This document shows positions 35,931-48,218 of a DNA stretch of 64,000 nucleotides, piece after piece. Each line of letters begins with the position of its first letter. The stretch's first letter is position 1. Location: positions 16,719,052-16,783,051 of the forward strand of contig CM067523.1 of assembly GCA_034509495.1 (NCBI GenBank). The letters run 5' to 3'. The translations under genes and the position numbers were made by a program. Source of the stretch: Acestrorhynchus altus. Lineage: Eukaryota > Chordata > Actinopteri > Characiformes > Acestrorhynchidae. The notes beneath the pieces are model-generated. The model did not search any database and had not been told where the DNA came from. It saw nothing but the letters and a program-made list of their open reading frames with translations.

Positions 35931-37215
35931 CAAGATTAGATATAGTATAATATCTACAATATTAACATTATAAATAATAAACAAAAAATATATAAAGATA
36001 AATTACAGATCATTGCTCGTGGGGAAATGGAAGAAGCATTGCACATTATGTTTTATTGAAAAACTCTGACAGTGTGTGGAGTTAAGTGTGTGTGGTCTGC
36101 TGAGAGCAATGTTCAGTCTAACAGCAGCAGGGAGGAATGACACTGGCATTTCAGTTACTCTGAAAACGTTTCCCAAAGAAAAGAACAAACTTTTTATTGG
36201 AGTCCGGCTGAATATTGCTGCTGTCCAATCAAAACTCTCTATCTCCCTTGTTGTCCGATTTTAGTTTTCTCCATACTCTGAGCCCTGTAGCTGATCTGTA
36301 CACCATGCAAACAATTCTGTATAAATAGACCAAAAGAAATGAGTAAGCTCTAATGAGTAAAATACACTCTTTTTGTATTAACGTCTATTCAAAGTTAAGC
36401 ACATTTTTGCCTTCTACTGTAAAGTTGCATTTTGGAGATACATGTTTTTCATTGGACAATGATATTTGAACAGACCATGCAGTAAAGGGTTTATCATGAC
36501 CTGTAAAGTGGTTGTACAGATTTTTTTGAGGTGTCAATGTGCAATAGTTCTGATAAAATAAACAACTTTAGAATAAATGATTTGAACAACGCAGAAACAG
36601 AGACTCGCCTTTCAAATTAAGCTTCTGTTCTCTTGGCAGTGACCTCCTGACTTGCTGGGGTTTGTTGCAGGACTTGAAGAAGGGGAAATGGCACATTAGC
36701 ACATAAATACTCTGGACTTCTTTGAGAGGCTCATAGGGAAAGCTTTACCTACACCACTGGGAGCCTGACGGCTTGAAAGAAAGGAAGATCACTTCATTAT
36801 TCACTAGAGTGCCCCACACTGGGCCTCCTGTTCCTCTGAAGTGCAGAAGGGTGCAGCTGAGTCCAGCTTAATGATAGAAGCAGAGAAAGAAAAAGGGGGA
36901 AAGGGTTCTGTACATTTTATTTCAGCACTGTTTCCAAAACACTTCCAAAAACAAGTTGCGTCCCCAGAAAGAGTTTTTTGAAAGGAATGAAACAATATAT
37001 GTGAACATTGATGTGTGAATGATGATTTATGTAAGTAATTACAATATTAGAGTGAAAGGACCAGTTTGGAGCCCAGTTGGATGTTTATGTCCTTAGTTCG
37101 GCTGTTACAGTCAGATCGCCACAATCCGGTAATGTTTACATTGTCTATTGCTACTGCTACTATTATGTCCACCAGCAAACTGACATTACTTCAGTACACC
37201 TGAGTATTAGAACAG
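35931..37215. other. Unassigned DNA
   Basis: No gene recognised. Confidence 0.4.
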
Positions 37216-37495
37216 ACATGTATGGGCTCAGTGTCCCCTAAATAACGGTGTATAAGTAGTTTGACCAGAGGAGGAAGTGTCCCCCTTGTGAGACTTGTTC
37301 CTCCCAAGGTTCCTTCCTCCAGCTCTGAGGGAGCTTTTCTTGCCACTGTGCTTTGGTTCACCAGGAGGTTTATGTCTTATCCTTTGTTCATGTGCTTTTA
37401 ATTTTTCTATATTTCTGCAGAGCTGCTCTGTGAGCTCAGATGTAAAAAGCACAATACAAATACATTTAGATTTGATTTGATAAAATCAGGTCTAG
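37216..37495 (+). mobile_element. L2 LINE 3' tail
   Basis: Plus-strand copy: TTCCTCCCAAGGTTCCTTCC, CTCCAGCTCTGAGGGAGC, CTGCAGAGCTGCTCTGTGAG and terminal TTTAGATTTGATTTGAT. Only the 3' end is present. Confidence 0.7.
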
Positions 37496-38160
37496 CAGTC
37501 AATGATCACTCAGCGAAAAGTACACTACCCAAAAGTAGTCTCTGAGAGCATTTTCATAGGGCAGTGGAGGAAGCACTATTATGCCAAAACCCAGTGTTTA
37601 ATCAAACCACACCTGTAATCATTTTCAAATCTGCCTGAGACAGAACTGCATGCCATTCTGATTTCAGGAGCGTGGTAAAGGCCCAGGGCTTAGCTTAACC
37701 CTTTAGTCCCCTGCACTGGTTTCCTTCTTTAAAGAAAATAGGGGAGGGCACATGTTCATTTTTGAATAATGATATTACTTTATATTTTGTAATTAAGTCT
37801 TTTTAAAATTCATTGAAACAATAGATAAAAATATTTATAGTATTTAAAGCAAGCTTTGTGCAAAAAGTCATTCAAAAGGGTATATAAATAATAAATTAAC
37901 CACACAATCAACATAAAAACAAAAATGACAGAAATGTCACTTTAAATATTAATATAAAGTAAACTAACTGACTACGTTAGTAAATGAACTAAATTATAAG
38001 AAATTGATAATGGGATTATTTTGTAAGGTCAACACAAAACATGTCAACATTCAGCAAGAACACAGAACATTTTAGCAAAACATTCTCTAAACTCAACACA
38101 AACATTCTTATTCAACTGATTTTGAATGATTGTTTCAAGTAAACATATTTAATAAATGTA
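37496..38160. other. Unassigned AT-rich DNA
   Basis: No gene recognised. Confidence 0.4.
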
Positions 38161-38990
38161 ATTTATTAGCTCGAGCTCAGTGAGGTTGGATGGAGAGCAT
38201 TTGTGAACAGCAGTCTTCAGCTCTTTCCACAGATTCTCGATTGGATTCAGGTCTGGACTTTGACTTGGCCATTCCAACACCTGGATACATTTATTTGCAA
38301 ACCATTCCATTGTAGATTTGGCTTTATGTTTTGGATCATTGTTTAGTTGGAAGATAAATCTCTGTCCCAGTCTCAGGTCTCTTGCAACAGGTTTTTTCCT
38401 CCAGAATGGTCCTGAATTTGGCCCCATCCATCTTCCCATCAATTTTGACCATCTTCCCTGTCCCTGCTGATGAAAAGCAGGCCCAAACCATGATGCTGCC
38501 ACCACCATGTTTGACAGTGGGGATGGTGTGTTGAGGGTGATGAGCTGTGTTGTTCTTATGCCAAACATATCGTTTTGCATTTTGGTTTCATCTGACCAGA
38601 GCACCTTCTCCCACGTTTGGTGTGTCTCCCAGGTGGCTTGAGGCAAACTTTAAACGAGATTTTTTATGGATATCTTTGAGAAATGGCTTTCTTCTTGCCA
38701 CTCTTCCATAAAGGCCAAATTTTGCAGTGTACGACTGATTGTTGTCCTATGGACAGACTGTCCCACCTCAGCTGTAGAAGTTTGCTGTTCATCCAGAGTG
38801 ATCATGGGCCTCTTGGCTGCATCTCTGATCAGTCTTCTCCTTGTTCAAGATGAAAGTTTAGAGAGACGGCCAGGTCTTGGTAGATTTGCAGTGGTCTGAT
38901 ACTCCTTCCATTTCAATATGATTGCTTGCACAGAATCTCTGACCTGTCTGGTGTGTTCCTTGGTCTTCATGATGCTCTCTGCGCTTTGAA
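38161..38990 (-). pseudogene. Tc1-type transposase, truncated
   Basis: 38,646-38,149 stays open and encodes [19 protein letters not shown] (first catalytic Asp, SDET), then [14 protein letters not shown] and [20 protein letters not shown] (third acidic residue, ENLW). The second Asp site reads [12 protein letters not shown], where QxDNDPKH is expected, a possible loss of the first Asp with the second kept. The N-terminal helix-turn-helix lies up to about 38,990 in broken frames. The C-terminal end is missing. Confidence 0.82.
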
Positions 38991-39333
38991 CAGAATCCTA
39001 TCACAGAGCAGGTGCATTTATACAGAGACTTGATTACATACAAGTGGATTATATTTATCATCATCAGTCATTTGGGACAATGAACTCACTGAACTTCTGG
39101 AGTGAATTTGCTGCACTGAAAGTAAAGGGGCCGAATAAAATTGCACACCCCACTTTTCAGTTTTTTTTGTTAAAAAAGTTTGACACATCCAATAAATTTC
39201 ATTCCACTTCATGATTGTGTCCCACTTGTTGTTGTTGTCACAAAAATTTTTAAATCTTTATATTTGAAGCCTGAAATGTGTCAAAAGTTTGAAAAGTTCA
39301 AGAGGGCTGAATACTTTCGCAAGGCACTGTATA
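38161..39333 (-). mobile_element. Tc1-like element, truncated at the transposase C-terminal side
   Basis: The right terminus GAATACTTTCGCAAGGCACT-GTA at 39,333 and its inner AAGTGGGACACAATCATG (inverted, about 39,200-39,230) are intact. The other end is lost at about 38,161, inside the transposase, so only one inverted repeat remains. Confidence 0.88.
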
Positions 39334-41986
39334 TATGGGGAAGGGGGCGTGGCCACGAAGACCTGGGGGGGAAGAGTAGGACAAGGACATACACAAAACA
39401 TGGAGTGGTGTGACTCACAAGGGATTTATTTAAACATATTGTACACAAACACCAACGTAACGACCAAAATAAATATTATGCCCTTGTCGTTTCCCCCAAA
39501 TCTCTCTCACAGCCTCTTGTTCAGTCTCCTGTGTGAGGCTGGGGGCTCCTTTTAAGCATCTCCATTATATTGTGGCAGTGAGGTGGTGGGGTGCTGAAAA
39601 GTTCTTGATGAATGCAGATTATTGACTTTTTTGTGTGTTTTGGAGTTTTACAGTGTGCTGGCAAGTCAATTTTTATTTATTAATTAGTTCTTAATTGTTC
39701 ATAATGGTTTTATTTTACATGATACCAAATAAAACATACTTTAAAAAGTAGTTTTTCAAAAAAATACTTTTTCACTTTCACTCAAGTTTTGGCTCCTCCT
39801 ACTAATGAGTTACAGTTTGACACACACGTGCACCGTTTTTTTCAACCTTGACACAGTAAGAATTAATTATTTCAATCATATGATAACCTACACTGTAGTT
39901 CCACCACAAGAAAACACGAACTGTAAGATTTTTCTATTCCTACTGTAGGAATCAATAAACAGGCGAGACTCACAGAGTACTTTAAGAAAGCTGTCTTCTC
40001 ATTTATTTACTTAACACTACCCAAAGTTTACATTTGGCACAGAGACTCTTTGTCTAATTTCCACGCAAGACCCGACGGGCAACAGAGCTGACCTTATGAA
40101 TGGACATTCAAAATGTGCTAAACTGCACATTCTGTTCTTACCATAGTATGAATAAAAAAAGAAAGAAAATTGACAGATCAGGGTAGAAATTGTGATAAAG
40201 ATGACAAATCCAGCAAATGTGACATGATTTAGTGAGACAGCACAACACTGACCTCCTGTACACTGATTGACATCAAAAAGACCCCTCATTAACAGGACGG
40301 TTCAGGCTCATTAAAAAGGCACAACATATTCTACACACACAGACAACAGCAGAGAGAAGGGCTAAGTTAGCAGCTTGAGTGTCATCAAATTTGAGTTTTA
40401 CATGGCTTTTGATCTTGAAGTGCAAATCATAAGCTTTGCATAATACTACTTTACATCAACAAGCCTAAAGGGGTCCTAAAGAGGCTCGGAATTTATAACC
40501 ACACAAAGTGACACAGACTTGACGGCATAAGGCAACAAGCACATATACAGATAGACATTCATTTTGTGTTCTCTGATACACTTTGGTCATTAGAGCAATT
40601 TGTGGTGAATTTGATAGTTTAATATAGGCTAAATTTTATACATTAAAAGTCCCCTTCAGCAGGCACAAAGCTATTAATGAAAATGGCCCTTTATCACAGA
40701 TGAACTGATCACTGAATGTGTTTGTCAAAGCAGTGTGTAACAACTTTTGCTAGTAGTGTGTTCTACAGGTATCACTCCTTAAATTCACTTCTTATGTTTC
40801 TGTGGTGTCAGAAACATTTTGAAATACTGCTTCTGTTCTGCAGACACTCCTTACTGATAAGTGTTAGGGGAGGGGCAGAGTGAGTTAGAGGAGGGTAAGT
40901 GTTAGGGGAGGGGCAGAGTGAGTTAGGGGAGGGTAAGTGTTAGGGGAGGGTGCAATATGTTAAATGTGACAAATAGGTTTAAAATCAGAAGGTAATGTAC
41001 AGGATCTTTGGTGAAATTATTGAAAGTTTGTCGTTTACATGATTTCTTGTTTTGCAACTTACTTATCACGGTCTGAACAAGTCTGAACACACTGCTTCGC
41101 TCAATCAAACGTGAAATAGGCCTAAATCAGACCTTTAACAACAGAGGACTACATTCATAAACAAAGCTGAACAAAGTTAAAGACAAATAATTATTCCTTG
41201 GTTGCTAAACTAGACAAAATTGAGGTTAAAGGCAAATACAAGTGCTATGTTGAGGTCTCTTAAAAGGTTCGAAGCACAGGTATTGCACTTCCCCAAACTC
41301 CCCTGACTATCATTATGAATTGTCTGTCAGCTCATAACTATTCACGTGTTAATAAGATCATGCTGGCTTTATGGTGCATATCTACAACTGTGGCGCCAAA
41401 GTGCACACAGTACATTTAAATATATTATATCTAGAGCTCATACATGTAGAGTGGGGAGAATTATTGAGTGGACAGGCATTATGAAATGAGACAGCAAGGA
41501 TTTGGAGACAGGTCCAGTGGAATGCTGGTCTCTGTGCAGAGCAGAGGAGAGCAGAGTGAGAGAGAGAGAGTGTTGCCTTTTCAGCCAAGGCTCCCTCACA
41601 AAGAATTTAGAATCTAACAGGGGCTGACTGAAAGCCTCTCAGTCCCTCTCACTTTTGTTTCATTTTTTGACAAACAGTAGACAGTAGAAGAATAAAATTA
41701 GCAGTTAAGCTAAGGCCATTTAGCAATCAAACTTTCTGCCACTGTCTTAAGGTTTAGTGGGTGGGTTGACAGTTAATTAAAATCTTGTTTAACAGGCGTA
41801 CTCAAAGGGTCTCAATTTTACAGTGCTGTGAGAAAAATCTGTCCTATATCACATAAAACAGAAAGTTATATTAGTTTCTGGGCAATAACATTTTTATGTG
41901 ATATAGAATTTAAATAAATCATTATTTTCAATAAATGAAATGATCGTTTAAAAGATTGTTTAATAATAATTCAGTGTCATCAAAAA
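39334..41986. other. Unassigned DNA
   Basis: No exon recognised. Includes a 38-bp tandem repeat at 40,861-40,952. Confidence 0.45.
40861..40952. repeat. 38-bp G-rich tandem repeat
   Basis: About 2.4 copies of GTGTTAGGGGAGGGGCAGAG plus TGAGTTAGAGGAGGGTAA. Confidence 0.9.
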
Positions 41987-42696
41987 ACTCACTGACAAAA
42001 AAAAAGAATTGCTTCAAATCTGCATGCAGTTGTGTAAATCTGTATGTAAAGGATTACAGGTGGGGTCTGATTAAACACAGGGTCTTGGCACTAGAGGGAG
42101 AAAAAGTGCTTCTCCTGCTACCCTATAAAAAGGCAGAGGCTTCTTTTGTGTAGTGTACCTCTTGGTACGACATCGCTGACTGCAGGATGGCAATTTTTGA
42201 CTGACTGCCACCTTGTGGTGGAGCAACACACAGCCCTAACTGCTGGTGTGATGATTTGAAGAGCCATTGTATACAATAGTCAGTCTGGTAGTGATACGAG
42301 GGATGCTAACAGCTCAACTGGCATTTTTCAGCAGGATAATGCTCCCCCATACAACAAGGGTTTCCCAGGAATGACTCCATTGTAACACTTCATCAATCAA
42401 GCATTTCTGGGAGCAGCTGCAGTTGCTGGGACCAGTGCAGAATCTACAGGCACAGCTACAACAAATGAGCTGCAGGATGTCATGGGGAACTTGTATGCCT
42501 TTATGACCAACTGTATCTCATCTTTTATCCAGGTTGGAGGAGCCCAACAGGGTATTAGAACCTCCTTTCAATCGTACAGTTTCCCCAGTAAGAGTATCCT
42601 TTCATTCTAATATTGTAATCACTCACATTCACACATAAAGGTTCAATACATTCTAATAACTCCTTACTTTGTGTTATTTTTTGTCAGTGAGTGTAT
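41987..42696 (+). mobile_element. Mariner/Tc1-like remnant with CACTGACAAAAAA ends
   Basis: Left ACTCACTGACAAAAAAAAAG pairs with right TTTTTTGTCAGTGAGTG. The interior, plus strand, has broken transposase coding: FQQDNAPPYNKGFPG around 42,330 gives the second Asp of the DDE triad. Much shorter than an autonomous copy. Confidence 0.75.
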
Positions 42697-43129
42697 AAAA
42701 AACAGAAAGGGGGGAAATACTTTTACACAGCACAGTATTTCAGATATGCTATATTTTCTTGATGAACATTTACATTAGAATGTACAGAACAGGGCATTTA
42801 GACAGACTACAAGAGAGAGAAAGAAAAACACATGGAAAGTGTAATGGTTTCCCCGTGTAAGAGGAACTGCTCTGTCAATATAAGCTCTGAAACCACAGCT
42901 GCTCCCAGTCAGCAAGTTATTACTTCTTAAAATCCAACCTGTGGAATTTTAACTTCCCTGCACTCTGATGCTGACTTTTAATAATATCTGGTAAAATATT
43001 TAAGTATTTTTTTAACGTGGTTTTAAAAAAATGATCATATGAGCTTGCAAGGAGGTGCTGTGGAAGCCCTGAAACAGACAAAGAGAGAAAGACAGATAGA
43101 CTAGAATAAGTGTGGAGAAAGAAAGACTT
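42697..43129 (-). other. Probable slc9a3 3' UTR and flank
   Basis: AT-rich DNA between the slc9a3 stop codon and a mariner-like remnant. I see no open frame or splice signal of note. It is expected to hold the 3' untranslated region. Confidence 0.5.
42977..42982 (-). promoter_or_regulatory. slc9a3: Candidate slc9a3 polyadenylation signal (ATTAAA)
   Basis: ATTAAA on the minus strand, about 150 nt past the slc9a3 stop. It is the nearest common hexamer variant downstream of the coding end; the true 3' end could be further downstream. Confidence 0.3.
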
Positions 43130-43656
43130 CTACAGCTGTGTTGGTCCTCTGCTATGCGGCTCACTGCCTGAAGGGGGTGCTGTCACCAGACTTCGTAGGT
43201 AGACGCATGGGTTCCTCCTCTTCCCAGAAGGCAGTGCACCAGAAGATGGTGGAGGAGGGGGTGGTGGCCTCAGGGATGGCATAAGTGGCTGCATTTCCTG
43301 CTGTTGCTGAGAGAGGGCGCTCTCTTCCTCTTCGTCTTTGCCTCCAGGGAAATGGAAAGTGCCCCTAGCAGGAGGGGGCGGTGCTGGGGGCCGCGGTGGC
43401 CCACTCAACCTGTAGAGGGCACTGACCCGTGGGTGCTGTGGCTCCTGTGGAACAGGAGGGGAGGCAAGGCTCTCCAGAGAGGAGATGCTCTGGTTCCAGG
43501 CTTGCTGCAGGTCTATGGGGATTATCTTAGTGGCCTCTACAGACACACATGGAGGAAGTGTGCCGATGCCTTCCTTCCATGGAAGGTTCTTTTCCCCACA
43601 TGTGAGAGGAGGGGGAGCCACAGATGGGCTCTGACACACCTCCAACGCAACTGGAA
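43130..43656 (-). CDS. slc9a3: slc9a3 terminal coding exon
   Basis: Last coding exon, 527 nt, entering in phase 1 after TTACTCTACAG and ending with TAG at 43,132-43,130. It encodes [38 protein letters not shown], two proline-rich runs, a Gln run with [10 protein letters not shown] and a Ser/Arg-rich end. [22 protein letters not shown] and QEMQPLM are all NHE3 landmarks. The protein ends GPTQL, whose last three residues (T-Q-L) fit a class I PDZ-binding motif, consistent with NHERF-type scaffolding of NHE3; this is inferred, not shown. The proline-rich middle is longer than needed for family alignment and looks lineage-specific. Confidence 0.95.
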
Positions 43657-45744
43657 CTGTAGAGTAATAAGAAATAAAGGATCTCAAACACAGGCCTAGA
43701 AAGAAATGTTTTGTGTTGGAACAACACATCTACCTACCGACATCACTTCAAAGAGTCACACACACTATCTGGGGGTGGGGTCAAATGTGGTGTTTTGGTT
43801 TAATGAAAGCATGCACTTGAACTACATGGACTCTGGACTGATGGACTTCTGATGAGCAGAGCAGATCCATCCATTATGATGCACTGCAGTGGAATGGCTG
43901 CAGTTGAAAGAGTGCTAAAGCTGATATGACAGACGTGGGCAGCAGACTGGTGTGTGTGCATTTGTGCTCTATTTTATTTTTTTTTGCATGGCCACAGTTT
44001 CACACAGTAGCTGTATTTCAAAGTTTTGGAAATGTTTTTTCTTTGAAAATCAAGCCAAAAATACATTTAGGCTATTTAATTTATTCAAAGGTGAAAAAAG
44101 TTGCAAAGTTAATAAAAACCTCTCAAAACCAATCTAATCTCTTACCAAATCAAATCAGGTTTATTGTTACATAACATTACAGAGGTGTAAAGGTCAGTGC
44201 AAAGTCCCTTGCGGTAGTAAGAGACGGGTATGGTGTATTTCCCATACTAGGTGGTGATACAACATAAGAGAAAATCCTGAGGATGCTATGATTTAAAGCA
44301 AACCTCTTCAACCTTCTGATGTAGAAGACATGCTGTTATGCTCCACCACCCATGTGTTGTGTTCAAGGCTTGACCCTTACCGCTCCAGACTTCAGCAGAA
44401 ATAAAAGATAACTAAATGTAGCCGTGTACTTTTGGACCCTACTGTCACTGAAAGCAGTACCTTTCAATCAGCTTGAAGCCTGAATTATATCTGTTCTTTT
44501 GGTCTTTTTTAGACAAATGCAAGTCAAATTGTCAGTAAATACGTGTGAATGTATTTAATCACAATTCTTTTTAGTATTATTCATTAAAATGAGCCATAAA
44601 GGAATGAAAACAGAGGGATGTTTGCACACTTTCATATTTAAAACAATTTCATAATGGAAATATATGTGCAAAGTGTCCATTTTGAAAATAAATGCATAAA
44701 TATTTTATATCTAGTTAATGATTTTCATTATCAATTAAACTGCTGATTATTTCTCTATTAATTGATTGTATTGTTGAACTCTGATAATAGTAATGAAATA
44801 GATGAGTCTTTTGTTCAAAACTGCTATTAAGCAAATCATCATCAGTTTTCATGCCATGGTATAACACAACCTGTAAGACTATATTGCTGCACATACAAAT
44901 CTTACCTGATTTGGGTCGTTCCTTTGGAGTTTCTGAGGCTTTTCGGGCCACAAAGGTGATACCAACATCCTCATCTTTCTCTGCCTCTGAATGCTCTACC
45001 TTGTCCTCCTGAGATTCCAACGGCATTGCCACAGGATCTGCAGACACAGGCATTCAAACGTCCCATTTACAATATAAATACACTTAATGTTACTGATTTA
45101 AATGATATACGGTTGAGTCATATTATTATCATGACCTCCTTGTTTCTACATTTTAACTCCACTTAGCAAGGAGGAGAACCTTGCAGATCTATAGTTGTAT
45201 AGTTCTATAATTATAATGGTTATCCATCTGTTTCTCTGCATCCCTCTGCATGACCCAACACCCATTTAATACCTGCTATGTGGTGGTTCTGTGGAGTCCT
45301 GATTACTGAAGATCAGGGTGAAAGGCAGATTAATATGTAGAGGAAAGGATGGACTACAGTCTGTAATAATTGGCCTACAACGTGCTCCAGTATGGTTAGA
45401 AGAGTCTACTAAAATGTGTACAAAGTGTAGAAACAAGGAGGTGCTCATAATAATATGGCATATTCAGAAGCAATTCTGAAATGATAAAAAGCACATTTGT
45501 CAGCCCTAAGAGATGTGAAAAACACCAAATGCACACCTTTGTCTTGCCAGCTGACGTTCCTCCTGGGTTTGTCATTGCCATCTTGCTCCTTTGCATCTGA
45601 GCCTTTGCGCTATAAAAGAAAGAAGTGCTTGGAAAGAGGTTTGATCAAGTCAGATCTGTCCTGTCCTATCTCTCCCTTGTTCTCTCCTTGCCTTTTCAGC
45701 CTTCAAGCCTCAAGACAGACCTCCACCAATCACAGTGAATATTC

Positions 45745-45829
<85 letters not shown>

Positions 45830-48168
45830 TCCTCGCTCAGCTGACACATACATATACCCTTGCCCTCCCTGTTCAACATCAGCTTGGCTTGTGCCGTGAA
45901 TGACTGGAGGCCTTCAGCTGAGTTGTGGGTTGAACTCTGGAGGTTAATAGCAAAAACTGAAGCCTGAGATGATGATGAGCTCTTGCCTTTTTCTGGCTGC
46001 GGTCCTTCTTGTGTCGTTTATAGTGGGTGGATTTGAAGGACTCCAGGCGGTTTCGCATGTTCCTCTGGAACACCTCCCGCTCCTGCCTCTCCTGATCTCC
46101 CAGTGTCATAAAGTGGCGACTGTAGTGAGACTGGTACTGCAGGGGGAGAGAGAGAAAGTGACAGAGAGGGTGATTAAACTATGTCTACAGCAGTCAGTTA
46201 CTGTGGAAATGTATTGCTGATTTGAAGAGATTTCCATAATAAAATTGAGTATTGAGATGTACTGAGATGGCTATGGCTATAAATTACGTGTAACTCATTA
46301 TATTTGACTTTTTTCTCTACACTGATCAGACATAATATTATGATCTTTGTTTCTACTCTCACTGTCCTTTGTATCAGCTACTCTCATCACACAGGAGCCA
46401 GCAGTGACACTGAGGGGTTTAAACACTCCAGCAGCATAATCCACTCATACTTGCACAACACACACTAACACCACCAACATGCCAGAGTCACTGCAGTGCT
46501 GAGAATGACCCACCACCCACATAATACCTGCTCTGTGGTGGTCCTGTGGGGTCCTGATCATTGAAGAACAGAGTGAAAGGAGTGGGTTTTGACTTGCTCC
46601 GCACCTTAGTAACTGAATCCAATTAGCAGCCAACTAGCAACACCTTAGCAACAAACAATTATAGCATAACACCTTGCCAACCATCTACTAACACCTTTGC
46701 AAACAACAGCCATACCATATTAACACTCTTGCAGTCATCTAAGAACACCTTAGCAGCCCTCGCCAATTTACAAAATTAAATACATTGACATTTGATCTTC
46801 ATTTGAATTATATTGAGAAATATGTTTTGAGAAATAACAAATATGTTTTGTCCCATATTCTAAATCATTTCAAACCACCCCTAGCTGTGACCTAAAGATT
46901 AGAAAAGTGGTCCTGGTACTGGAAGGTCGCTGGTAGAACATGCAATGAAAGAATAGTGTGTTCTCCTCCCTCAACACTCATGCACCCAACCCCCAACTGC
47001 TCTGGTTACTACCTACTCTGGGGTTCTCACTGTCCCTATTCATTAGTGTGTGTGTGTGTGTGTGCGTGTGTGTGTGTGTGTGTGTGTATACCCGTCTCCT
47101 GGGCTTGTACAGGTTTCCAGCCAATACATGATGCGTCTCAGTCTCCTCCTCTACCTTTGCACCCGGGTTTGTGTCAATCACTTGAAGGTCCAGACATACC
47201 CCGCTGCCGTTCTCCCTCCTGCACGCACGCACACACACACACACACACAGACACGAGTTGAAATTAGATAGAGCCCAAAGTAAAGGTTGTAGTATGTTCG
47301 TCAGATGTTGTTCTGTACACTAAAGATTTTAGATCTATATAGCACATGGATGGGTCACAGTAGCATTTTTTCATAGAAACGTATAATGTATTTATGTATT
47401 GTAACAGTCCCCACTCTTTATAGACAGTCCTTCAGCATGCCAGCTTCCTGCGCAATTTACTGCCTTCCCGGCTTCAGCAGACCTACTAAACCTGGCAATT
47501 AACAGATGAGCTGAAACAGGTGAGTTTGAGTAAGAGGAGCACAAAGCTGTGCAGGAGTCTGGCAGTCCAGGACCAGGGTTTTAGAGATTTTACAGCATTG
47601 TCTGTGAACAAGAGCTGAGACAAAATGCTAATATTCACTGAATATCCAGTATCAACCTAACCTTTCCAGAATCCAGTTCATTTTCTGATGGTGAATGTGA
47701 AGCCTAGTGCTGCTGTATTTCCTTTGTTTTGGTTTATGCCTGTTTTTCTTGGAAGGAAAGACACAGTGGTTGCTATTACTTACATTAGAACTGTTGCATC
47801 TTAAATTACATTTGCTGAAATATTTATATAATACTGGAATAGTTTTTGGACCAATGGCCCCCTAGCAGTACCACCGCAGCACGCTGGGGGGATGTGGCCC
47901 ACTGCACTGAAAACCACCACACTTATCAATAATGTCACTGCAGGAAGACAATGTTAAGTTTTCTATTCTGTTTACAAATCACACACACATACATATCAAA
48001 CACACATATCAAACACAATGAGTCTGAACTTACAGGTAGTTGGTAACATTGGTAACCTCAGGGAAGGACGTTCTGCTGGCCATAGAGGGCAATGAGAGTC
48101 TTGCGGAGGTCAAAATGTTCCCACCCTGACAGATAGGGGAAGAAGCCATTAGTCTGTATATGTGTGTG

Positions 48169-48218
<50 letters not shown>

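Noticed and set aside
43304..43699. 131-codon plus-strand frame
   Set aside because: It lies antisense to the terminal slc9a3 exon, whose minus-strand frame matches NHE3 landmarks.
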